Source: Culex pipiens pallens (lineage: Eukaryota > Arthropoda > Insecta > Diptera > Culicidae). Taken from it: a DNA stretch of 64,000 nucleotides. The position numbers and the translations under genes were made by a program. The notes under the pieces were generated by a model. That model did not search any database, had not been told where the DNA came from, and saw nothing but the letters and a program-made list of their open reading frames with translations. The DNA lies in assembly GCF_016801865.2 (NCBI RefSeq), contig NC_068937.1, positions 2,294,001-2,358,000 on the forward strand, given 5' to 3'. Below, piece by piece: positions 55,131-64,000 of the stretch (the stretch's first letter is position 1; every line of letters starts with the position of its first letter).

Positions 55131-57223
55131 TGTTGGCCCCTACAAAACTATAGTTTCTATAATGTATGCCATTATTTTCACCACAGCAAAACACATCATT
55201 TTATCAACATCGCGTCCAACTAACCACGAAATGTCTCCCCATAATCGATGTTTACCATATAAAAACACACACACACAAACACAAACATATTCTAAAGTGG
55301 TTGCGCTCGTCGTCTAAAAATAGCATTCCCCACTTCTGGAGAAGACCCCTTCCGGTTCTAAAAATACTTGCACCAAAAGACACACACACACACACACTCT
55401 TTCTCTCCGTCTCTCTCTCTCTCTATCTCTCTCACCACACGGCCTGGCAACCCGGCCACCATTTCCGCAGCGTTTTCCCGCAGCGCCCAACTGCGCGATT
55501 AGCTGGCAACACTGCCGGTCCGTCCGTTTTCCGCCGAATCCAAGCAGGCTGGTCTCACTTCTCTTGGGGCTGCTGCGATCCGCGTGTGTGTGTGAGGTTG
55601 TTTGAATGGCGACATTATGTGCATCTGTTTCCACGGCACAATTGTGCAGTGCGCCCAGTATCTGGGTCAGAATGAATGACGGGGTCACTTTAATGGGATT
55701 TTTTTCGGGTGATTAAGGGGAAACATAGTGAGGATGCGAGCGCTGGAAAAAATGTTCGTTTTTTTTTAAACACTATCTCCGTATTACTCAATTACTCAAT
55801 TTCCGCACACAGAATGTGAAACCCCGAGAGTGAGAAAAGTGCAGGAAACGCGCAAAGAGAGCGAAAGAAAGAAAGAGAGGAAGTGATCAACAACAGCTAA
55901 ACAAGCGTCAAACACAATATAAAAAAAAAACGGAAGACGAGAAGAAGACGAAATGCTGCAACGATTAAGCTTCGCAACCGGAAGGAAGGAAGAAGAAGAG
56001 GAAGCAAATTCCAAACCCAATCGTGTTATTATTGTTATTGTTGCTGGCGAAGAACAAAAGTGTGCTGTGTAAAAAAGAGGAAGGAAGTAGTAGAATAAGA
56101 AGCAGCATCAAAGCAGGCGCGTGACTGTGTCGGTGTGTCACGCTGCGTCTGTCTGTGTGTGTGTGTGTGTTCGTTCGTGTGCTTAAAATTAAGTGTTAGA
56201 TAATCCGGAGGCTGCGGCTGTGGAAGGGCCCCACTAATAATAGTAAGAAGAAGTAGTAAAAAATAAGCAAAATAAGCAGAAGAAGAAGAGCGGAGGTCGC
56301 CTCATTGGCTGTGATTGTGAAGAAGAAGCGGAGAAGTTCGTGCTCTTCGGCAAAATCAATGGTCGTGCGCACACACCAACCACGTTGCCCGAGGAAGTGA
56401 AGAAGTAACCCGCAGAGCGGTGTCCTCGTCAGTGTCGCCAGCGCCGTGGCCACGAACGATGGAACGCGTCCTCGAATCGACGTCGTGAAAAATCTTGCGA
56501 AAAAAAAAGTGAATCAAAAAAAATTGACAGTGAAGCCTAAACACAAGCAAGCAAAACGCGAAAAGCAAAAAATCAGTGTGGAATTCCGGAAATGCCCATA
56601 GTGTCCTCGTCGATCGCAGTCGTGGCACCATTTGTGGACTACCCCCGCGAGCAAGTGCACGACTTTTGGCGGCAGCAACAGCACCCACTATCACTACTGT
56701 CACTTTTACTACCACTACCACTACTACCACCCGCGTCAACGCAGATCGCCGCACGATCGCAGTCACCGCTGGAATCTAGTACTAACGTCAACTCCACGCC
56801 TACTACTGTCACGCGATCTAGTACTTTTTACGCTGCTGCTGCTGCTGCTGACAGAATCGAATCGTTTGCCAAACGGTGGTGCTCCTAAAACAAAACAAAA
56901 CAACAAAAAAATACCAAGCAAATAGTGACCGTGGCCGGAACCAGCCGGAACCTGTCCGGAAGAACGTCGTCGCCGTCGTGCTCCTCGCCCCGTTCGTTGG
57001 AAGCAGCCGCGGAAGATTGTTGAACCATTGGTTACCTAGTTAAATGCAAAACCATAATCTATCGCAAAGATAACGAAAAAACGCCGTGTAATTCGGCATC
57101 AACCATTTCTCCAATAGATTTCGTAGAGAAATGGGGCCTGACACCGGTCCTTGGGCCCAGACAGGAGCCGGTCAGCTGCGGTGAAAGTCAGACGAGCGGT
57201 CAGCCCCCTCTTCTTGCGGACAG
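55130..57223 (+). promoter_or_regulatory. Island ending in a probable 5'UTR exon
   Basis: A long unique GC-rich block. CT/GA repeats at 55398-55430, (GT)n near 56153-56170 and GAAAGAAAGAGAG at 55862-55878 suggest promoter-proximal DNA. From about 56.0 kb it reads like a mosquito 5'UTR, with AAAA/CAAG-rich text and several short upstream ATG frames (for example the 9-codon one at 56460). At 57223|57224 stands CAG|GTAAAG, a strong donor. Within about 20 bases downstream the composition becomes T-rich repeat DNA. The gene name, start site and next exon are outside what I can see. Confidence 0.45.
56592..56888 (+). CDS. Possible 98-codon small ORF in the 5'UTR-like exon
   Basis: An ATG in good context (A at -3) opens a 98-residue frame ending TAA. 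It holds a run rich in Leu/Pro, then Ser/Thr, then an Ala7 stretch from CTG/GCT repeats, then DRIESFAKRWCS. No domain is recognised. Low complexity and earlier upstream ATGs make an upstream ORF or chance frame more likely than a real product. Confidence 0.15.
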   Translation: MPIVSSSIAVVAPFVDYPREQVHDFWRQQQHPLSLLSLLLPLPLLPPASTQIAARSQSPLESSTNVNSTPTTVTRSSTFYAAAAAADRIESFAKRWCS

Positions 57224-57840
57224 GTAAAGGAAAACGGGCTGGATCATACATTTTTTTTTTCAAGTCTTTTGAAAACATTTATTTTAAATGTTATTTTAAA
57301 ACCACAAAAAAAAACAAACAAACAAGTTCGCATTTTATTTTGAACATTCTTATTAAGGGGCCATCCATAAACCACGTAGATACTTTTTGAAATCATTAAA
57401 AAAGACCTGATAATTTAACAAAGTTAAATTCAACAATTTTGAAGTTGATGTCAGTAAACGCTTAAGTTTCGTCAAGGTATGACGAAATGAATTTAAGTTT
57501 ATTCCCTGCCAACAAATAAAATTATAAATGTCGTATATAAATGCTGTGGAATTATCTTAAGCAACCATGCGCACCCTTTTGTTTATCTATAGAGGTAGCA
57601 AACAGGAGCGGTTGATTCCAAAGTATTAAATCCAAATTTACAATTTTATTTATTGGCAAAGGATTCACTGAAATTCTATTCTGTCAATTAGAACGTGTTC
57701 AGGGAGCCCAAATCTATCATACCTTAATGAAACTGGAGCATTTACAATGTCGAGTTATTCTTTTTTTCAATCATTAGTTTTAAAAAAATGAAAAGTTTTA
57801 AGAAAACTAAAATTTCAGCGAAAAAAACATCGAAAATTTT
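57224..57840. other. AT-rich putative intron start
   Basis: Begins with the putative donor. It contains a solo terminal fragment at 57357-57390 ('aggggccatccataaacc', 'cacgtagatac'), typical of one end of a TIR element, with no partner seen. No gene. Confidence 0.35.
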
Positions 57841-58710
57841 CAAAAAATCAGATTTTTTTATCAACCCATACATGCTAAAACTGATTCTAAACGCAGGGAA
57901 ATGCATTTTAAATTGATTTCAACAAATTGTACTTAAATTTTCATTGAAATGTTGAAGTTTTTTGAAAAAAAAAATTTGCCCCTCGATTTTTCGGGCCAAC
58001 TTTGAAGGGGGAGGAGACAAAAACTTTAAATATAATTTGTACCAGCCTAACATCATTTTTTTTCACAAAACTACGTATTTTCGAAAAAAAAACTCCAAAT
58101 TTCAGTTTTTCACAATATGGGTATCGAATGATCGGGATTTGTTCATACATTTCGAATGTAAAACCAACATTTTTTGAAAATACTCAAAATTTTAAACAAA
58201 GCTACGTATTATTGAAAAAATACTTAAAATTTCAGTTTTCTACGATATGGGTAGCAAGAACTAAAATTAGAGTATTTCTTTAAAAAATACGTAGTTTTGT
58301 GAAAATTTTAAGTATTTTTAAAAAATTGTATTATATCTTTCGAAATGTATAAAAAAATACCGATCGCTTAATATCCATATTGTAGAAACTGAAATATTGA
58401 GTATTTTTTTGAAAATACGTAGTTTTGTAAAAATGTTGAGTCCTTTAAAAAAAAAAATTCGTGACATTCGAGATGTTTGTAAAAATCCCGATCATTTGAT
58501 ACCCATAATGTGAAAAACTGAAATTTGGAGTATTTTTTCGAAAATACGTAGTTTTATGAAAATTTTTAGTATTTAAAAAAAATGTTATTACATTCCAAAT
58601 GAATGAAAGAAATCGATCATTTGATACCAATATTGCAATAACAATCCAAAAATTGCAATTTTCAAAATACAGGAAAAATACGTATTTTTGTGAAAATTTC
58701 CATGTCACGC
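57840..58710. repeat. Family A repeat and inverted unit array
   Basis: 57880-58045 is the Family A core ('taaacgcagggaaatgcatttt', 'cccctcgatttttcgggcc', 'gtaccagcctaac'). Units of about 110 bp then run forward to about 58255, with 'acaatatgggtatcgaatgatcggg' and 'aactacgtattttcgaaaaaa'. After 58260 the same units run in reverse to 58710 ('aaaatacgtagttttgtgaaaa', 'cgatcatttgatacccat'). The array is head-to-head. Non-coding. Confidence 0.7.
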
Positions 58711-59230
58711 TAGTGATTATAATTGCACTGGACCGTGCTTAACCGAGGCAGGACGGATCAAAACCGGGGCATTACTGTAACTTTTTTCTCTCAAAGTTCT
58801 GCTAAAATTTGAGAAAACATTGGTTGAAACGACGTGGAGCTTTTTTTTGAAAAATATTTTTTTAAATTATTTTTGAAAATTTCAATTTTAAGCCTCTCTA
58901 ACTTCGGTACGTCCACCCTAATGTTTAAATAACAAATATGCGTGTCTATTTTTGAAATTTTTCAAATGCTGTGGTTAATTTATATTTACGCATTTCTGGA
59001 TTTTTTTTCATAAATAATTTTTTTTTATTTTTTTACTTTTTGGATATTTTTGAATACCCCTGACTCAAGGCAGTTTCAAATACACCCAAAAAGCAAAACA
59101 TTGAAAAAATAATTGAACTTAAAAAACTAGATCCATACTAAAATGAGGCCTTTTCAGCTTTTTCAAATTTAAAATGATGGATTTACAGTTTGGAAAAAAA
59201 GTAAATTTTTGGAGAACTTTTTTTTACATT
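58710..59230. other. AT-rich spacer with relics
   Basis: A 'ccgtgcttaaccgaggc' string near 58733 is a relic shared, in reverse, with 62131. 59055-59100 is half of the hairpin family seen at 23464. Confidence 0.45.
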
Positions 59231-60180
59231 TTTTTTTTAATTTAAATCGGAGACTAACATTTCAAAAGAGCCAAACATACAATTTTTTTTGTAATGTTAG
59301 TCTTGATTTGAAATTTTTGAAAACATTGTTTTCGAAAAGATCCGAAAATTTCACGTATGTTTCATATTTTAACATTGTAAATCGGACCATTAGAAAATGT
59401 GTTTTTTTTTTTTTTTGGTGAGACTTACATCAATTTTCCTATTTTTAAACCTTTGCATGGCAATATCTCAGCAACTAAGTGTCGTATCAACAATGTTAAA
59501 AAAGCAAAATATTGAGAATTTTCTCTGCTTTCAAAAAAAAATTTAGGCGGGCAAACATGTACACTAATTTAAAAAAAAAAACAAAAACTAGGACTATTTT
59601 CAAAAAAAAATACCTAAAAATGGCTTTAACTTGATGCACTTTATCAAAATTTCACTAAAGTACTTTTTGATAGCAAATTTAATTTTACATCGAAAAATGA
59701 AGTTGAAAAATTTGTGAGACCAATATTTCGATTTTTTGAAAAAAATCAGTATTGATTCAAAAATTCAAAACTCGGTCAAAATTTTTTTGAACAACCTGGA
59801 CATTTCTGAAAAGTTGGCATTTTATGTCCCCTAAAACATATTATAAAAAAAGCGTTTTTTTTGCAAATTAAGTTTTAGTGACAAAAAGTTAAATTAAAAA
59901 TAACAAAAAAAAAATCACCGTGTATCATTTGTTTTTCAGTCCTTATCCATATCTACAACTATGTCCAAGACACCAAATCGATCAAAAAATTCATTTAAAA
60001 GATACAGATTTTTTAATTTTCATACATCAATTTTGTATGGACAGTTGCCAAATTTGTATGGAAAATTTTATGGACAAACTAATGATGCAAAATGGCTTCT
60101 TTGGGCATACCGAAAGCACCATCAAAGTTTCAGCCGGATTATAAAATACAAAATTAAAATTAAAAAAAGATCAATTTCGT
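59230..60180 (+). repeat. Family B repeat, copy 6
   Basis: The most complete forward copy: 'cgaaaagatccgaaaatttcac', 'catattttaacattgtaaatcggacc', 'ggtgagactta', 'caatatctcagcaacta', 'gcactttatcaaaatttcac.aaagtac', 'gtcccctaaaacatat', 'accgtgtatcat', 'gtccaagacaccaaatcgatc' and 'ttttgtatggacagttgcc'. It ends with 'gatgcaaaatggcttctttgggc'. Non-coding. Confidence 0.75.
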
Positions 60181-60282
60181 AGAGAATTGCACATATTTTA
60201 GCAAATTAATGATAAATTTAAATTTAAATAGCTGAACATTTAATTCAAACGGCGGAAATTCTTAAAAATGTCACAAAATTAA

Positions 60283-60898
60283 CCCTCTACAACCCAACCC
60301 CTTCTTTCAACGGGCTTCGATTTAAAAAAAAATCGCCAAAAATCAATTTTCAACCAATTTTTGATCTTTAAAAAGCATTGGAAAGAAGAACTCTTGAAAT
60401 TTTAGAAAATTTATGGGTTTGATGTTTGACTTGTTTTATGTGACTTTTTCAATTTTTATAAAAATGTCATTTTTTTAGGGGTCAGTTTTGGCTGTGTTTT
60501 TTTACTAACATTTCCTATATTTTAAGTAAAAAGAAGTATGCAGTAATTTTTCTAGTGTTCCAGACTATGCCTCTACACATTTTTTTTTTTGCAATTTAAA
60601 TGATAATAGTGCCATTTTATAGCAGAAATGTGAAAAACAAGCGAACAATTGAACAAGTAACTGTAAAAACATGAAAAAATTAGATAGGCAATATGTAATG
60701 ATATGAGGTGGTAGAATAGGCCCAATACTACCAAAAACAAACATATACTAAACAAGATAAATGTAAACTAAAATACTAAAAATGAAACAAGACAAACATA
60801 AAACAAGACAAGCTAAGCTTTCGTAGAACAAAAGTTGCTTAAAATGACCACACGGGAAAAATAAATATTTTCGAAAAAAAAAATTGGGCAGTAGAGGG
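60283..60898 (+). mobile_element. 616-bp piggyBac-like MITE, TTAA TSD
   Basis: The ends CCCTCTACAACCCAA and, reversed, CCCTCTACTGCCCAA are flanked by TTAA on both sides (60279-60282, 60899-60902). TTAA target choice is diagnostic of piggyBac-type excision. No transposase is encoded. An inverted diverged copy lies at 24262-24795. Confidence 0.9.
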
Positions 60899-60902
60899 TT
60901 AA

Positions 60903-61390
60903 TCCAATTAACAAATAATTTGTGTCAGGGGATTTTATCATGTATCTTAGGCTTCTGCTTACTTTTTAAACACATTTTACGTTCATTTTGAGCAGTTTTT
61001 AGAGTTACCGCGAAATATCAATGTTTTTTAATTGGCATGCCGTGAAAAATCACCTACACTCAAATTTGTGCGACCAAAAAAGTTTCAATTTTGATTTTAA
61101 AAAATGTAGTTTGAAATTCCACCTGATTATGTTTGTGTATAAAAATGCTGCTTTTGCTCTTGTTTGTGGTTAGTCTTGATTAGTTGTTAGTCTGCTGCAA
61201 CTAGTTTGCAAAATAAATAAGAATCCACGAACATATTTGAACAATTTGTTATTTCTGTTTCCGATCAGTAGTAAAATTTTAAATTTTGGTAAATGTCCAC
61301 GCTTTAAACAAAACAACAAATAAGATTCCAATAAGCTGAAAAAAAATAATTATTGTTTTAGAACAAGACTGATAATTCGAACTTAAAAAT
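60903..61390. other. AT-rich spacer
   Basis: No gene or element that I can support. Confidence 0.35.
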
Positions 61391-62130
61391 TCACCCTTCT
61401 ACCTCCAAAGTGACCAGAGATAATGACCTTCCCAAAGTGGAACAACTCTCCGTTCCAGCTATCGTTTTGGCCCACAAGAAGCCAACATTGATTCACTTTC
61501 CTGCTCACAAATTCCATCCCTCATTCCTTCCCCTTCCACTCTTACTCATTTAGGTGTGCAAAAACATTAGCATACATTTAGCCTGCCTGTTGTCGGTTGA
61601 GACTCTGACCTGGACTTGGGCTGGCTGGATTATCTAATTATGCAACATGCCACGCCACGCGCCGCTTTTCGACTTGGTTATTCACGTGCATGGGTCACCA
61701 TTTAAGGGGGAAGAGGACACTTCAAGAATAGGTGGCCGAGGCAGCAAAATAGTTTACGAGGTTTTATCAAACGACCGACGGTCCGTGTCGAGTTTGAATA
61801 AGCAACACATGGCATGGTAATGGGCGCAAGGTGGTTGAAGAAAAGGTGGGAATGGGAAGAGGTGACTCGATGAAAAACGAGGTGTCTGGAGTGGCTCACT
61901 GGAGTGCACTTCACAAGGGGTGTCGTTCGTCTTCTCTAGGACCTGCCGCGCCTGTAGGCTGTGTAATCGTTTGTTTTTGTGAAGTTGTAGAACCCCGGCC
62001 AAGCGTTGGGAGGAGTTTTGAGGGAATTTTTGTAGACCACCATGCGTCTCCATTGAATTGATTAAGGTGCAAGTCGTTCAATGGAGACGCAGGGTTGCTT
62101 AGGTTTTGGTTTGAAACTTGACACAGTCTT
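61390..62130. promoter_or_regulatory. Island at 61.4-62.1 kb
   Basis: Unique, GC-richer block. Frames of 70-99 residues on both strands overlap and have no domain. Its right edge carries a well-kept mini-hairpin. Likely regulatory. Confidence 0.3.
62039..62095. mobile_element. Mini-hairpin family, copy 5
   Basis: ACCATGCGTCTCCATTGAA (62039-62057) pairs with TTCAATGGAGACGCAGGGT (62077-62095) with two mismatches, giving the longest arms of the family (19 bp). Confidence 0.88.
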
Positions 62131-62240
62131 GCCTCGGTTTAGCACCGCATATGGGGGATGCAAAACCGAGACGTGCATAACTGAGGCATAGAGCTTTTGG
62201 GATTCTGCCTTTATGGGCTATAATCCCATGAAAAATCATC
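62119..62240. repeat. Fragment of a TIR-type repeat
   Basis: 'cttgcctcggtttagcaccg' and 'aaaccgagacgtgc...actgaggc' give a partial inverted repeat. A relic of the same family is near 58733. Confidence 0.5.
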
Positions 62241-63165
62241 CAAACTTCAAAAAAATATAGTGTTTTGGAGTCGGGATGCTGTTTTAATAATATGAAAAAA
62301 AAAATAAAAAATAAATTCTTCCTGTATTTTTAAAAAGGCATTTTTTTCTAGGATTTTTGTTGCTGTCACAATATGGGTATCAAACATTTCGAAAGTAATA
62401 ACACATTTTTTTTAAATCCTCAAAATTTTCACAAAAATAAAAATACTCCAAATTTCAGTTTTTTTTTTAAATATGGGTATCAAATAAGGCCTATGCAATA
62501 TTTAAAAAAGTTTTTGTCCCTCGACTCTGGACTGGGTCGAGAGGAGGCAAAAAAAAGAAAAAAAAGCCATACTTTCAACAATTGCAAGGAAAAAGTGTTT
62601 TAAAATGCATTTTACACAAGTTCAGTTGTTTTGCAATCATTAGTTTTCAAAAAACTTTTTACGATAAAAAACATCCAAAATTTTCAAAAATTCTGAAGAT
62701 TTTCAATTCAACCCAAACATGCTAAAAATTATTCTAAATGCAGGGGTATGCATTTTAAATTGATTTCAGCTGATTGCACTTAAATTTCCATTGAAATTTT
62801 GAAGTTTTTTGAAGAAATATTCTTTTTGTCCCCTGATTTTTCGGAGCAATTTTGAAGGGGGAATGGGGGTGGAGAAGAAAACTTTGAATGAAATTTGTAC
62901 CAGCCTAATCAGGATTTATTCCTACATTTCGAAGTTTTAACACGATTTTTTTAAATACAAAAAAAATCACAAAACTGCATATTTTCGAAAAAAAAACTCA
63001 TTATTTCAGTATTTTACAATATGGGTATCAAATGATCAGGAATTTTGTATACATTTTGAAAATTATAACACTTTTGTTTAAATACTCAAAAATTTCACAA
63101 AACTGTGTATTTTCGAAAAGAAATCTCAAAATTTCAGTTTATTACAATATGGGTATCAAAATGAT
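62240..63165 (+). repeat. Family A repeat and forward unit array
   Basis: Units with 'tatgggtatcaaatgatc', 'acatttcgaaagt.ataacac' and 'aaatttcagt' recur near 62370, 62470, 62920, 63010 and 63140. The Family A core is at 62480-62910 ('gtccctcgactctggactgggtcgag', 'atgcaggggtatgcatttt', 'gtaccagcctaa'). Non-coding. Confidence 0.65.
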
Positions 63166-63170
63166 CCGGT

Positions 63171-63245
63171 GGAGCGGTCGTGGCTGAATGGTTACGATGT
63201 TCGCTTTATAAGCGAATGGTTCTGGGTTCGATACCCATCTGCTCC
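63171..63245 (+). other. tRNA-like Pol III promoter of the SINE
   Basis: A 75-nt cloverleaf: acceptor GGAGCGG with CTGCTCC (one G-T pair), anticodon stem TTCGC/GCGAA with loop TTTATAA (anticodon position UAU) and T-arm around GGTTCGATACC. A box TGGCTGAATGG at 63181-63191 and B box at 63225-63235, one base from consensus. The D-stem relies on G-T pairs and position 49 mismatches. Its place at the head of a repeat argues against a working tRNA-Ile gene. Confidence 0.8.
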
Positions 63246-63296
63246 CAACGAGAAAGTTCTGGACTCATTGAATTTGGAATAAATGAAAAAACTTCA

Positions 63297-63366
63297 GCTC
63301 ACGGCGGGGTTCGATCCCCTGTCCTTAGGATTGGCAAGCAAAATGCTTTCCACTTTACCGTGGAGC
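63297..63366 (-). other. Inverted second tRNA-like domain
   Basis: On the minus strand GCTCCACGG pairs with CCGTGAGC around a roughly 70-nt tRNA-sized fold, with an A-box-like GTAAAGTGG and an arm GGGG ATCGAA CCCC. On the plus strand the same segment holds a perfect B box, GGTTCGATCCC (63308-63318). The anticodon arm is degenerate, lacking T33. Confidence 0.45.
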
Positions 63367-64000
63367 ATTAGTAGCTTTAGTAGGACTTAGACTGATATAG
63401 TTGAATCCAAGAAACGGACGAGAATAAAGTTGAATGCAAGTTGAATATCAGAACATACAAGAATGCATTGCATTGCATGCATGCAGGCGCATTTGAAATG
63501 AACCTACATTACCTCGCTATAAATAGCCTGGGCGACTGATAGAATTCATCCAATAAGAGATGAGAAGAATTGAAAGCATTCCCATTAGAAATGAGAACAC
63601 ACGAAGAATTCGAACAACAATGCCAACGGTCGTTACCACTCGCCTAGGGTGGCTCCTCAGACCATTCACCTTCCCAAAAATCGTCCAACTCCAAGCGAAA
63701 CTTACTTGAGGATACCGTGGAGATTTTCCCTTAATACTCTTAAAAAAGTGGAGCATCAACACTTCCCGTCTTCCAATTCCCTTTCCTTGTCCCTGGTGCG
63801 CGGTGGAGATGGGAGCGGCCGGCAATGGACAGCTGCCATGGTGGTGAGAATCTGGTTTAGGTGGAATTGGTTCTATTCCCAATTATCGATTCCTAGGCAA
63901 CTTGGGCTTAGACAATCATCACATCACATGGCGAAAATCCAGTCTGCAATCCGCTAAAATCACCGTCTCCTAGCGAAGCGAAGCGAAGCGATATGGGTAT

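Larger units (their letters stand above)
63171..63990 (+). mobile_element. About 820-bp tRNA-headed SINE-like element
   Basis: A tRNA-like head (63171-63245) with Pol III A and B boxes starts the element. A second, inverted tRNA-like domain is at 63297-63366. The body follows, and the 3' end is a pentamer tail, AGCGA repeated four times (63972-63991). ATATGGGTAT at 63147-63156 recurs at 63991-64000, where the window stops, so a TSD of at least 10 bp is probable. Fragments of the body at 49804 and 53695 show it is a family. Related tandem-tailed tRNA SINEs (for example Gecko) are known from mosquitoes; kinship is inferred. It is long for a SINE. The 121-residue minus-strand frame inside has no domain I recognise. 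Confidence 0.75.

Noticed and set aside
55166..55675. 169-residue + strand frame
   Set aside because: Contains (TH)n and Ser/Leu runs from CA and CT repeats. No domain. Likely regulatory DNA.
63171..63245. Functional tRNA-Ile (UAU) gene
   Set aside because: The cloverleaf is good, but it heads a repeat with a tandem tail and TSD. The D-stem depends on G-T pairs and the T-stem has a mismatch. Better called a SINE promoter.
63517..63882. 121-residue minus-strand frame in the SINE-like element
   Set aside because: No recognised domain. It lies inside a Pol III type element, and the truncated copy at 49.8 kb does not preserve it.

Overview
The window looks like non-coding chromosomal DNA from a culicine mosquito, most probably a Culex. 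That call is inference. It rests on AT-rich DNA crowded with short terminal-inverted-repeat (TIR) elements, a tRNA-headed SINE with a short tandem tail, many (CA)n/(GT)n tracts and GA/CT-rich islands, plus repeat motifs I associate with culicine genomes. I found no convincing protein-coding gene. Every long open frame falls in a simple repeat, inside a transposable element, or in low-complexity island sequence.

Two kinds of DNA alternate. About thirteen relatively GC-rich, non-repetitive islands sit at roughly 2.0-3.3, 6.2-7.2, 8.2-9.4, 15.4-16.5, 20.3-21.3, 25.2-28.0, 32.9-34.6, 38.4-39.7, 42.7-43.4, 47.9-48.8, 51.7-52.8, 55.1-57.2 and 61.4-62.1 kb. They carry CTCTC/GAGAG and CTCAC strings, CA/GT tracts, CAG/CGA triplet runs and 5'UTR-like text. 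One, at 55.1-57.2 kb, ends in a consensus splice donor (CAG|GTAAAG at 57223/57224) exactly where AT-rich repeat DNA begins. The simplest reading is the 5' regulatory part or a long intron of one or more large genes, with islands acting as promoters, untranslated first exons or enhancers.

Between the islands lie 1-5 kb blocks built almost wholly from repeats. Three medium-repetitive families recur, here called A, B and C. Many non-autonomous DNA elements are inserted among them, several with exact target-site duplications (TSDs): three hAT-like (8-bp TSD), piggyBac-like (TTAA), PIF/Harbinger-like (TAA), mariner-like (TA) and a CTGCCC family (4-bp TSD).

The most notable structures are: a three-level nest of elements at 30.5-31.5 kb; a TIR element whose interior is seven units of a 164-bp satellite (46.0-47.5 kb); a 1.95-kb minus-strand retroposed insert with a perfect 26-bp TSD and hexamer tail (9.6-11.6 kb); a roughly 820-bp SINE-like element with two tRNA-like domains (63.2-64.0 kb); an ultra-short (about 55 bp) hairpin family whose copies sit mostly at island edges; and an 8-bp minisatellite that passes directly into a 9-bp one (7.2-8.1 kb). 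No gene pathway can be reconstructed. What the window records is how its repeats arose and nested.
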